A DNA stretch of 54,216 nucleotides from positions 1 to 54,216 of the forward strand of contig JAJDNY010000061.1 in the NCBI GenBank assembly GCA_022340425.1, in the 5' to 3' direction. Within the stretch, counting starts at the first letter, position 1, and every line of letters starts with the position of its first letter. A model generated the notes under the pieces. The model did no database searches. It was not told where the DNA came from and was given only the letters and a program-made list of their open reading frames with translations. Shown one piece after another: positions 1-7,896 of this stretch. The stretch is from Desulfobacteraceae bacterium (GTDB lineage Bacteria; Desulfobacterota; Desulfobacteria; Desulfobacterales; JAABRJ01). A program made the translations under genes and the position numbers.

Positions 1-254
1 AACGCCTCCTGGGTTTGGATGAAGGCCCCGCCGATACTGATGTCTTTGACGGTGTTTCTGAAAGAGCCGTCCCGGGTGTCAAAATCCACGTCGATCTGGC
101 AGCGGCGGCGGGGGTGGGAGCGTTTCCAGTTGGCCTGCAACTTCTCCAGGTGCCGCAGATAGATCGTCTGCTGGGCGTCCGACATCCGTTCGAACAGCTC
201 CAGCAGGCGTTTTTTGTTTTGCTCCCGCTGCATGGACTGGGCCGCTAACGCCAT
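1..254 (-). CDS. PilZ-domain protein, C-terminus beyond the window
   Basis: About 84 N-terminal residues are visible; the rest lies before position 1. A basic helical lead (residues 1-45) is followed by the PilZ c-di-GMP signature: an Arg-rich switch (RRRCQIDV) and, further on, DISIGGAFI, the usual D/N-x-S-x-x-G core. PilZ proteins bind cyclic di-GMP and pass the signal to motility, pili or exopolysaccharide systems; the target here is unknown. The ATG at 252-254 has an AGGAGG ribosome site just upstream. An MSHA-like pilus locus lies about 10 kb away, but a link is only inference. The domain is clear, while full length and any fused module cannot be seen. Confidence 0.8.
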   Translation of the reverse strand, partial: MALAAQSMQREQNKKRLLELFERMSDAQQTIYLRHLEKLQANWKRSHPRRRCQIDVDFDTRDGSFRNTVKDISIGGAFIQTQEA

Positions 255-428
255 CGATCACCCTCCTTGCGAATCTTAAAAGCCTGCGCGGCTTGGCCGC
301 CGCCGGGCGCCAGCCGGCGCCCGCTTTGACACAGTCCTTATATCGTCTGCGGAGAGCAAAAGTTTACCCTGAACCCGGCTGCGCACCCAAAGGGCCGCAG
401 GGGACGCTGGCCGTCCGGGTTGCAGGCC

Positions 429-1370
429 TCACCCCAGGCGGGTTTTGGGGCAAACGGAGAGCACCGGGCAGGGGGCCCTGCGCGCCACCCGCTCCGTGGT
501 CGAGCCGACAAAGATCTTCTCCATCACCCCCTGGCCACGGGTTCCCAGAACGATCAGGTCGACCTGGCGCCTGAGGGCGTAGCGGGTGATCTCCTCATCG
601 GGCAGCCCTTCGAGCAGCGCAATTTGGGGGGCACACCAGTTGCAGGCCTCCTCGGGAAGCATCCGGTCGAGGCGTTTCTTCAGGCGTTCGTGCAGGCTTT
701 GGAACAACTCGCCGTCGGCGGCCGCCGGAAAGGCCTGCAGATCCTTGTAAATCGGGGGTTCGATGACGTGTACGAGGTGCAGTTCGGCTTCGAATTCCTG
801 CGCCAGACTGAGGGCGTTTTCAAAGGCCAGGGCGGCATTCGGCGAAAAGTCGCACCCCACCAGGATGCGCTTCAAGCGGAAGGCGGCCGGTGGGGCGTCT
901 GAGGACTCGGGCGAAGGGCTTTTGACAATCAGCAGGGGACAGGGCAGGGTCTGCATCAGCCTTGCGGTCACCGAGCCCAGAAGCAGGCGTCTGAGTCCGG
1001 AACGGCCGTGGGTGGCTGCGATCACAAGATCCACCTTCCGATCGGCGGCCAAACGGGTGATTTCCTCGGCCGGTTGGCCGGCGGCCACCAGAATTTCAGT
1101 GGCCACGCCGCTGTCGGCCAGCAGGGCTTTAAGCTGTTCGTGCGCCGCTTTGACAGCCCGCTCGCGCTGCGCCAGCGGATCGATATAGGCCGCGCCGTAT
1201 GCCAGGACCGCCGGCTCGCCGTAGACGGCTGCCGCCGGCAAATCCACCACGTGGCAACCGTAGAGGGTGCTGCCAAATTCGCGCGCCAGCGCGATGCCGT
1301 ATGGCAGGCTGCGGCCGGCAAAAGTAGAGAAGTCGGTGGTGCACAAGATGCGCTGGAGGCGGGGTCGCAT
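429..1370 (-). CDS. Tandem universal stress protein (two UspA domains)
   Basis: 313 residues carrying two UspA folds, roughly 1-145 and 160-313. The first opens RILCTTDFS and ends in a glycine loop, ATHGRSGLRRLLLGS, in which the usual first Gly is Ala. The second has RILVGCDFS and the full ATP-binding pattern GTRGQGVMEKIFVGST. Tandem USPs bind ATP/AMP and support survival under stress in the cytoplasm; the client is unknown. The reading frame runs open upstream to 1556, but the ATG at 1370 follows a GAGAGGA site and begins exactly at the conserved first strand, so that start is chosen. It is monocistronic and divergent from the HD-domain gene at 1607. Confidence 0.9.
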   Translation of the reverse strand: MRPRLQRILCTTDFSTFAGRSLPYGIALAREFGSTLYGCHVVDLPAAAVYGEPAVLAYGAAYIDPLAQRERAVKAAHEQLKALLADSGVATEILVAAGQPAEEITRLAADRKVDLVIAATHGRSGLRRLLLGSVTARLMQTLPCPLLIVKSPSPESSDAPPAAFRLKRILVGCDFSPNAALAFENALSLAQEFEAELHLVHVIEPPIYKDLQAFPAAADGELFQSLHERLKKRLDRMLPEEACNWCAPQIALLEGLPDEEITRYALRRQVDLIVLGTRGQGVMEKIFVGSTTERVARRAPCPVLSVCPKTRLG

Positions 1371-1606
1371 GGCGAATCCTCTCTTCTTGGGGCGGGGCTG
1401 GACGGGGGCGGCGGGCCAGGGGCTTTTCGTCGCCGCGGACCTTGCGGCCGAACTGCCGCCAAGTGGAGAATATCTTAGAGGAGGCGCCCGGGGCGTGTCA
1501 AAGCAATTCTGCCCGCCGGTTGCCTCGGACAGGGACGCTGCGCTAAAAAGAATCACGCTGGTATTTTGGAAATGAATCTGGTAGGAAAAATCAAGAGGGC
1601 GCCTTC

Positions 1607-2245
1607 ATGCGAATTCCCACCCAACGCGAATGCTTTCGGCTCATCGCCGAGATGCGGATGCTGGACCACATCGTGGCCCACTCGATCCAGGTCTGCCGGG
1701 TCGCCACCCTGCTGGTGGATCAGCTCAACGCCTGCCGGCTGGAGATCAACCGCGAACTGGTGCGGGCCTCCGCCCTGCTGCACGACATCACCAAAACCCG
1801 CAGCCTGACCACCGGCGAAAACCACGCTGCCACGGGGTGCGAATACGTGTCGCAGCGAGGCTACCCCGAGGTGGGCGAGGTCGTCGGCCAGCATGTCCAG
1901 CTGAAAGCCGCCCCGATCGACGCCACGCCCCTGGCAGCTGAGATCGTCAACTACGCCGACAAGCGGGTCTTGCACGACCGCGTGGTGCCCCTGGAGCAGC
2001 GCATGCGATACATTCTGGAGCGCTACGGCTGCAAAGCGGAGTTCAGGGAGCGCTGGCAGCGGCTCTGGTCCGATTACGTAACCATGGAAACCCGTATTTT
2101 TCGGGGCCTCCGGATTGCGCCCCGCGATCTGCCCGCCTTCCTGGATGGCGGCGGCCTGGCGGCCGACATCGCGGCCTACCGCAAAATCCTTGCGCGCACG
2201 GAACGCCCCCCCGAGAATCTCACCTGCGAGGAGACAGCGCCATGA
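1607..2245 (+). CDS. HD-domain phosphohydrolase family protein
   Basis: 212 residues. An HD metal-binding core is visible: a His in MLDHIVAHS, the HD pair in SALLHDITKTR near residue 60, and a later His in VVGQHVQLK. This matches small HDIG-type phosphohydrolases, which usually act on nucleotides or cyclic dinucleotides; the substrate cannot be told from sequence. The start ATG follows AAGAGGG. The stop overlaps the start of the next gene by four bases (ATGA, 2242-2245), so the two are translationally coupled. The family assignment is good; the function is open. Confidence 0.8.
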   Translation: MRIPTQRECFRLIAEMRMLDHIVAHSIQVCRVATLLVDQLNACRLEINRELVRASALLHDITKTRSLTTGENHAATGCEYVSQRGYPEVGEVVGQHVQLKAAPIDATPLAAEIVNYADKRVLHDRVVPLEQRMRYILERYGCKAEFRERWQRLWSDYVTMETRIFRGLRIAPRDLPAFLDGGGLAADIAAYRKILARTERPPENLTCEETAP

Positions 2246-2547
2246 AAAACGTTAAAGGTTTTTTTTGGGCACGCAAGGACATCGCCATTCGGTTTCTCTA
2301 CACCCTGCTTTTCATGGCGATTCTGGAGATCGTCAAACTGCTGGTCCAACTGACAGTGCTCTTTCAGTTTGTCTACCTTTTCTTCACCCTGAACCAAAGC
2401 CAACCGGCGGCCCGTTTCGCCAACCGCCTGGCCGCCTACCTCTACCGTCTGACGCGCTACATGAGCTTGAACGAACAGCAGCGCCCCTTTCCCTTCAGGG
2501 ATCTGCCGGATGCCATGGAACCCCCGGAGGGTGCCCCGCCCTTTTGA
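2242..2547 (+). CDS. DUF4389 small membrane protein
   Basis: 101 residues with one or two hydrophobic helices around residues 15-50 (FLYTLLFMAILEIVKLLVQL and then FQFVYLFFTL), followed by an amphipathic, Arg/Tyr-rich tail ending in Pro. The pattern matches DUF4389 proteins, which are small inner-membrane proteins of unknown role. The ATGA overlap with the HD-domain gene implies joint expression and possibly a shared function, for example membrane anchoring of the hydrolase, but that is inference. No signal peptide cleavage site is evident. Confidence 0.7.
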   Translation: MKNVKGFFWARKDIAIRFLYTLLFMAILEIVKLLVQLTVLFQFVYLFFTLNQSQPAARFANRLAAYLYRLTRYMSLNEQQRPFPFRDLPDAMEPPEGAPPF

Positions 2548-2641
2548 CCCCCCGCCTTTTCAGCGTCGCAGTGTCTTTCAAAGCCCGCCGCAGCCGGGAC
2601 CCCGCCCGGGGAGGCCTGCAGCCAGGAGGGTCCGGCCGCCG

Positions 2642-4762
2642 TCAGGAATCGTAGAAGGTCACCACCGGGTCGCGCAGAATGAGGTCGATGGCCTGCCCGG
2701 CGGCATCCGCGGCGGTCGGGAAGACACCCCGCAGGCTCCGGATATGGCGCAGGTTGTCGGCCGTTCGCAGGATCAGCATGGCCAAGTTTCCCTCCTCGAT
2801 TTCCGCCAGGGACACCACCTGTTCCCAGCTGTGGCCGCTCGCCCAGGTACTCAGCGCCACCGCCGGCCGAAAAAAGAGCGGGTTGACCACGAAACCGTGA
2901 TCCTGCATCTCCCGGGCAAACGGCCGCAGCCCGCGCTTGACCTTCAGAAAAGCACTCAGCAACCCCTTGGGGATCGCCTCCTTGGGGACCCGGTCATCGA
3001 CCTCGCGCTCGTTGACAAATGCGGCGATGATCCCCGCCAGAATCGACGCGTCGTTTTCGGGAAAGAGCGCCTCCCGGAAGCCTTCGGCGATCAGCAGGGG
3101 CTGGTCCACCCGCAGCTGCGAGGCCCACAGCCCGTCAGCGGTCAGCCCATCGGCGGCATCCACGTAGCCGTGGGTCTTGAGAAAACTCAGATGCCGCAGA
3201 AAGTCCTGCCACAAAACCGCTGTTCCCGTGGGCGCCTGACGCCCCCCGCCCTTGCGGCCGCGCGCCTGGGCTTGCTGGTAGGCCCCGAAGGACTTCTGCA
3301 GAAGTTCCTCGATCTGCCCGGGGCTGTGGGACAAGAGCAGGTTGAGCACCATCGAGAAGTTTATTTTGATCTGGCTGAGCACCGGCGAGGGGGCTGCGTC
3401 GATCAGTTTGGCGATGAAGCGCAGGTCCATGAACTTGGTGGGCACGGCCAGGGCAAAGCCGATCTGGTCCATTCCGCGGCGGCCGGCGCGGCCGGTCATC
3501 TGGTGGAATTCGGTCGCCGTCAGGGGCAGAAACTCAGTGCCGTTGAAGCGGTCGGAGTTCAGGAAGGCCACCGTGCGGGCCGGAAAATTGACACCCGCGG
3601 CCACTGTCGAGGTGGCAAAAACGGCGTCCAAAAGGCCTTCCAGCATGAGGGTCTCCACCAGAATTTTCCATGACGGCAGCTGGCCACTGTGATGCGCGGC
3701 CACCGCCATGTGCTCAAGCGCCCGCATCTGACGGTGGCCCGCCAGATGCGGGCTCTGGGCCACCAGGGCGGCGATCCGGCGGCTGAGGCGCTGCTGCCGT
3801 TCCGGGTTCCGGATCTGGTTCTGCCGGCAGAGATCGAGCGCGTTGTCGCAGTCGGCCCGCGATTTCAGAAAGAAAATCGCCGGCAGCAGGCGGAACTTGC
3901 GTAAAACCTTGAGCAGGTCGCCAAAGGGCGGCAGTCTGCCGGGCGGCGCGAGCCGGGGCGGGTGCTGACTGCCGATAAACTCCCGCACCTTTTTGTGGAG
4001 AACCATTTTTTTGGAAGCTCCGGCGGGCACCAGCAGCGGGTAGAGCGTCCCGGAGGGGTGCAGCAGCAGCGGGTAAAGCGGCACCGGCCGGCGGTTTTCG
4101 ACCACCACCCGGCAGGGCCTGGCACGCATGGCGGTCAGCCAGCCGGCTATCTGATCGGCATTGCCGATGGTAGCCGAGAGCAGCAGCAGCGGGATGCGCA
4201 GCGGCAGGTAGATCATCACCTCCTCCCAGACCACCCCGCGGTCGGGGTCGCCCAGGAAGTGGGCCTCGTCCAGAACCACGAAATCGGATGCCAAGTCCTC
4301 GCCCCGGTGCATGGCATCGTACAATTGATTGCGCAGGATTTCGGTGGTCCCGACGATGATGGCGGCGTCCGGATTTTCCTTGCGGTCGCCGGTGAGAATG
4401 CCCACCTGTTCGCGTCCGAAAATCTCCTTGAACTCGGCATATTTGGCGTTGGAGAGGGCCTTCAGGGGGGAGGCGTACCAGCACCGCCCGCCGGCATCGA
4501 AACGCTGCCGGATGGCTTCCACCGCTATCCAGGTTTTGCCGGCACCGGTGGGGGCGCTCACCAGGCAGTCGGAGTCGCCCACCGCCGCCACCGCTTCCAG
4601 TTGAAACGGATCCGGTTGAAAGGGGCGCGTTGCCGGTCTGCCGATGGTGGCGAAAACTTTCTTCAACCGGCTGTCGGCCCCGGGCCGGATGGCCGCCACG
4701 CGCGGTTTGCGGTGAGCCACGGTTTTGGAGCGGGGCGGGTATTTGCGGGGGGTGTAGATCAC
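2642..4762 (-). CDS. Ski2/Mtr4-like DEAD/DEAH-box helicase
   Basis: 706 residues from a GTG start at 4762 that shares the bases GTGA with the stop of the upstream CooC-like gene. Motifs run in order: Q-type FQPDPFQLEAV, Walker A APTGAGKT, PLKALSNAKY (Ia), a GTTEILRNQL patch (Ib/Ic region), DEAH Walker B in VVLDEAHFL, SATIGN (III), then TSTVAAGVNFPARTV and MTGRAGRRGMD (V and VI). The motif VI form is typical of superfamily-2 Ski2-like RNA helicases. A further roughly 250 C-terminal residues probably form the winged-helix/ratchet region. The open frame continues upstream but runs antisense-like through cooC, so the coupled GTG is preferred. Its substrate is unknown; RNA unwinding is inferred from the family. 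Confidence 0.85.
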   Translation of the reverse strand: MIYTPRKYPPRSKTVAHRKPRVAAIRPGADSRLKKVFATIGRPATRPFQPDPFQLEAVAAVGDSDCLVSAPTGAGKTWIAVEAIRQRFDAGGRCWYASPLKALSNAKYAEFKEIFGREQVGILTGDRKENPDAAIIVGTTEILRNQLYDAMHRGEDLASDFVVLDEAHFLGDPDRGVVWEEVMIYLPLRIPLLLLSATIGNADQIAGWLTAMRARPCRVVVENRRPVPLYPLLLHPSGTLYPLLVPAGASKKMVLHKKVREFIGSQHPPRLAPPGRLPPFGDLLKVLRKFRLLPAIFFLKSRADCDNALDLCRQNQIRNPERQQRLSRRIAALVAQSPHLAGHRQMRALEHMAVAAHHSGQLPSWKILVETLMLEGLLDAVFATSTVAAGVNFPARTVAFLNSDRFNGTEFLPLTATEFHQMTGRAGRRGMDQIGFALAVPTKFMDLRFIAKLIDAAPSPVLSQIKINFSMVLNLLLSHSPGQIEELLQKSFGAYQQAQARGRKGGGRQAPTGTAVLWQDFLRHLSFLKTHGYVDAADGLTADGLWASQLRVDQPLLIAEGFREALFPENDASILAGIIAAFVNEREVDDRVPKEAIPKGLLSAFLKVKRGLRPFAREMQDHGFVVNPLFFRPAVALSTWASGHSWEQVVSLAEIEEGNLAMLILRTADNLRHIRSLRGVFPTAADAAGQAIDLILRDPVVTFYDS

Positions 4763-5514
4763 AGCCGGGCGATCATCTCTTTGACCACCGCTTTGGCCGG
4801 GGAGGCCACGTCGAAGGGCGAAACGCCCGCCAGATCGGCCTCGATCAGGGCATTGTCGTAGGGCAGGAATCCCAGAAAGGCAAAGCCCGCGAGGTGCTCC
4901 CGCAGAAAGGCTTCGTCCCGCGGACTGCGGATCTTGTTGCCCACGACCGCGATATTGTCCAGGCCGATCTCGCCCGCCAGCTTGCGGATGTGCTCGGCGG
5001 TATCGATGCTGCGACGCCCCGGCTCGACGACCACCAGCAGGCGGTTGACCGCCCGGGCGGTGCCCCGGCCGAGGTGTTCGATCCCGGCCTCCATGTCCAT
5101 CACCACCACTTCGTTGCGGGCTAGGACGATGTGGGTGACCAGCGCGCGCAGCAGGGTGCTCTCGGGACAGATGCAACCCGACCCGCCCTTCTGAACCCCG
5201 CCGAGACGCATCAACTTGATGTTTTCCAACCGCACCGACAGGGCATCGGGCAAATCGTCGACTTTGGGGTTGAGCTTGAAAAATCCGCCGATACTGCCGG
5301 GTCTAGCCTCGGTGCGCTCGAAGATCAGCTCTTTCATTTCGGCGATGGGCGTGATGGCATCGGCCCCAGCAATGCCCAAAGCCGCGGCCAGGTTGGCATC
5401 GGGGTCGGCATCGATGGCCAGCACGTGCTTGCCCATTTCGTTCAGGTTGCGGATGAGAAGCGCGGAGAAGGTGGTTTTGCCGACACCCCCTTTGCCGCTG
5501 ATGGCCAGTTTCAT
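4759..5514 (-). CDS. cooC: CooC-like MinD/ParA-family ATPase (nickel insertion type)
   Basis: 251 residues. It starts MKLAISGKGGVGKTT with a deviant Walker A (GKGGVGKT, 7-14), has the switch I region DADPDANLA, a CxC pair (GCICPE, C114 and C116), and VVVMDMEAGIEHLGRGT. These features match CooC, the ATPase that binds nickel through the CxC pair of a dimer and helps mature carbon monoxide dehydrogenase. No CODH or acetyl-CoA synthase gene lies in the window, so the client is elsewhere or different. The ATG at 5514 follows AAAGGAAC. The stop overlaps the GTG of the helicase gene, an unusual partner. Confidence 0.85.
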   Translation of the reverse strand: MKLAISGKGGVGKTTFSALLIRNLNEMGKHVLAIDADPDANLAAALGIAGADAITPIAEMKELIFERTEARPGSIGGFFKLNPKVDDLPDALSVRLENIKLMRLGGVQKGGSGCICPESTLLRALVTHIVLARNEVVVMDMEAGIEHLGRGTARAVNRLLVVVEPGRRSIDTAEHIRKLAGEIGLDNIAVVGNKIRSPRDEAFLREHLAGFAFLGFLPYDNALIEADLAGVSPFDVASPAKAVVKEMIARL

Positions 5515-5659
5515 ATGACCGTTCCTTTCCCTTGCGTTGGTTGGCCCGGCCCGCTGCAAACGGCCGCCGGCGCTTGCCGGAATGGTGCAAAAAAAACAGG
5601 GCCGGTGGCCCCGACCGGGCTGAATTCAATCTGGCATCAATATAACACAGCCGGGAAAG

Positions 5660-5725
5660 CGGGCAAGGCGTTAATTCCGGCGGCCGCCACCGCGGCCATG
5701 AGGGGATCGCAAAACGCCTTGCCCG
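5660..5725. repeat. Nested inverted repeat between cooC and the U32 gene
   Basis: Perfect 13-bp arms CGGGCAAGGCGTT (5660-5672) and AACGCCTTGCCCG (5713-5725) enclose a second hairpin, GGCCGC-CACC-GCGGCC (5682-5697). It sits between two divergent genes. There is no T tract after either arm, so it is not a simple intrinsic terminator. Confidence 0.75.
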
Positions 5726-5854
5726 GCGCCGGCCTGTCGTGTTAGGAGGATGGCCCGTCCCGTAGTGCTTTTGACCGGGCGAGCGCGCCCAAGCCGCCCG
5801 GGCCCGCCCGCCCCGGATCTGGCCGAAAGCCCCCAGGACACGGAGGAGGCCCGT

Positions 5855-7846
5855 GTGGCACCAAACACGCCCCAAAACCCGCCGCAAGCGCTGCACGCCC
5901 CGCTGATCCTAGCTCCGGCCGGGAGCCGGGACGCTTTTCTGGCGGCCCTTGCGGCCGGTGCCGATGCGGTCTATTGCGGCCTGAAAGCCTTCTCGGCGCG
6001 GATGGCGGCCCAGAATTTCAGCGTCGCGGAATTGGCCGCCCTGACCCGTCTGGCGCATGCACGCGGCGTCCGGGTGCACGTGGCCTTGAACACCCTCCTC
6101 AGGCCGGGCGACCTGGACCCCGCCGGCAGCCTGCTGGTGCAGCTGGAAAAACAGGTTCAGCCCGACGCCCTGATCTTTCAGGACCCCGCCGTACCGGCCC
6201 TGGCGCACCAGGCCGGGCTGCGCGCCGAGCTGCACCTCTCCACCCTGGCCAACCTGAGCTTTCCCCTCGGCCTGGAAGGCGTCCACCGGCAGCTGGGGGT
6301 CTCGACGGTGGTCCTGCCGCGCGAGCTCAGCGTCGACGAGATCAAGGCCATGGCCCTGGTTTGCCCGCCGGGGCTGGCGCTGGAGGTCTTTGTCCACGGG
6401 GCCCTTTGCTACGCCGTGTCGGGGCGCTGTTACTGGAGCAGCTGGTTCGGCGGCAAAAGCGGACTGCGCGGGCGCTGCGTCCAACCCTGCCGGCGCTACT
6501 ACACCCAGGGCGGGGCGGGACGCAAATTTTTCTCCTGCCAGGACCTCAGCCTGGATGTACTCGTCAAGGTTTTGGCGGGCATCCCGGCCGTGCGCGTCTG
6601 GAAGATCGAGGGGCGCAAGAAAGGCCCCCACTACGTCTACTACACCACCCGGGCCTACCGCCTGCTGCGCGACCAGGGGCGCGACCCGCAGAGCAAGCGG
6701 ACCGCCCTGGCCCTGCTGGAGCGGTCCCTGGGCCGCAGGGGAACCCATTACCACTTTCTGCCCCAGCGCCCCCAGAACCCGATCCCGGCCGACGGCCGAA
6801 CCGGCTCGGGCCTCTTCGTGGGCAAGACCCGGACGGAGCAGCAAGCCCTCTCGCTGGCGCCCCGCGAGGCGCTGCTGCCGGGGGACGTGCTGCGCCTGGG
6901 CTTTGAGGACGAAACTGCCCACGCCATCCAGCGGGTCGGCAAATTCGTCCCCAAGGGCGGGCGTCTGATCCTCAAGAGCGGCAAGCCCGGCGCCGCCCAT
7001 AAGGGGCTGCCGGTATTTCTGATCGACCGCCGTGAAAAGGCCCTGGCCGACATGCTCGCCGAATTGGAGCGGGCCCTTGCGCCACCGCGGGCGGCGGCAG
7101 TTCCCGCCTTTCAAACCCGGCTGCCGACCGCACCTCGCGGCAAAACGGATGCCATCGAGATCCAGATTCACCGCCTGCCGGTGCGCCCCCCCAAAAAAGA
7201 AGCGGCCGGCTGCTGGATTTCGGCCGGCGCCCTCCAGGCCACCTCGCCGGGCGCGGCCAAGCGCCTGTGGTGGTGGCTGCCACCGGTGGTCTGGCCGGAC
7301 AGCGAAAAACTCCTCGGCCAACAGGTGGCCGAGCTGCTGGGCTGGGGGGCCGGGCACTTCGTGCTCAACGCGCCCTGGCAGACCGTTTTTTTCCCCCAAG
7401 GGGCGCGGCTGGAACTGTGGGCCGGCCCTTTCTGCAACATCGCCAACCCGCTGGCGCTGCAGACGCTGGCGGGGGCCGGTTTCAGCGGGGCGGTGGTCAG
7501 CCCCGAACTCTCCGGCCGGGAGTTTCTGAGGCTACCGCCGCTGAGCCCCCTGCCGCTGGGAATCGTGCTGGCGGGCCACTGGCCGCTTTGCATCTCGCGG
7601 GTGGTGGACGCAGGCCTCGCGCTGCAGCAGCCCTTTGAAAGCCCCAAGGGCGAGCAGGCCTGGGTCAAGCGTCATGAAGGACAATACTGGGTTTATCCGG
7701 GGTGGCGGCTGGACCTGACCGCCAAGAAAGCGGAACTGCGCCGGGCGGGCTACCGCCTGTTAATCCATTTAAACGAGCCCGTCCCCCAATCGGTGCACCT
7801 CAAGCAGCGCCCCGGCTTGTGGAACTGGGACCTGGGGCTTCAGTAG
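5855..7846 (+). CDS. Peptidase U32 family protein, RlhA-like
   Basis: 663 residues from a GTG at 5855 that follows GGAGGAGG (5842-5849) with good spacing. An upstream in-frame ATG at 5750 abuts its own AGGAGG and would add a low-complexity lead. The N-terminal U32 barrel shows LAPAGSRDAFLAALAAGADA and the family signature VFVHGALCYAVSGRCYWSS, followed by RGRCVQPCRR, the conserved cysteines. The length matches E. coli RlhA, which is needed for hydroxylation of 23S rRNA C2501, rather than the short U32 proteases. A role in tRNA or rRNA hydroxylation is therefore likely by family, with prephenate-derived chemistry known only for relatives. The radical-SAM gene begins 50 bases after its stop. Confidence 0.82.
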   Translation: MAPNTPQNPPQALHAPLILAPAGSRDAFLAALAAGADAVYCGLKAFSARMAAQNFSVAELAALTRLAHARGVRVHVALNTLLRPGDLDPAGSLLVQLEKQVQPDALIFQDPAVPALAHQAGLRAELHLSTLANLSFPLGLEGVHRQLGVSTVVLPRELSVDEIKAMALVCPPGLALEVFVHGALCYAVSGRCYWSSWFGGKSGLRGRCVQPCRRYYTQGGAGRKFFSCQDLSLDVLVKVLAGIPAVRVWKIEGRKKGPHYVYYTTRAYRLLRDQGRDPQSKRTALALLERSLGRRGTHYHFLPQRPQNPIPADGRTGSGLFVGKTRTEQQALSLAPREALLPGDVLRLGFEDETAHAIQRVGKFVPKGGRLILKSGKPGAAHKGLPVFLIDRREKALADMLAELERALAPPRAAAVPAFQTRLPTAPRGKTDAIEIQIHRLPVRPPKKEAAGCWISAGALQATSPGAAKRLWWWLPPVVWPDSEKLLGQQVAELLGWGAGHFVLNAPWQTVFFPQGARLELWAGPFCNIANPLALQTLAGAGFSGAVVSPELSGREFLRLPPLSPLPLGIVLAGHWPLCISRVVDAGLALQQPFESPKGEQAWVKRHEGQYWVYPGWRLDLTAKKAELRRAGYRLLIHLNEPVPQSVHLKQRPGLWNWDLGLQ

Positions 7847-7896
7847 CCCGACGGTCGCAGAGGCCGCCAAAAGGGCCTGGCAAGAGGATTTTCGGG

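Noticed and set aside
255-428. Possible c-di-GMP riboswitch before the PilZ gene
   Set aside because: Strong GC hairpins are present (GGGCGCC/GGCGCCC), but none of the conserved GEMM bases could be found.
2510-3673. 387-codon + strand frame opposite the helicase
   Set aside because: It is antisense to conserved helicase motifs and has non-protein-like composition.
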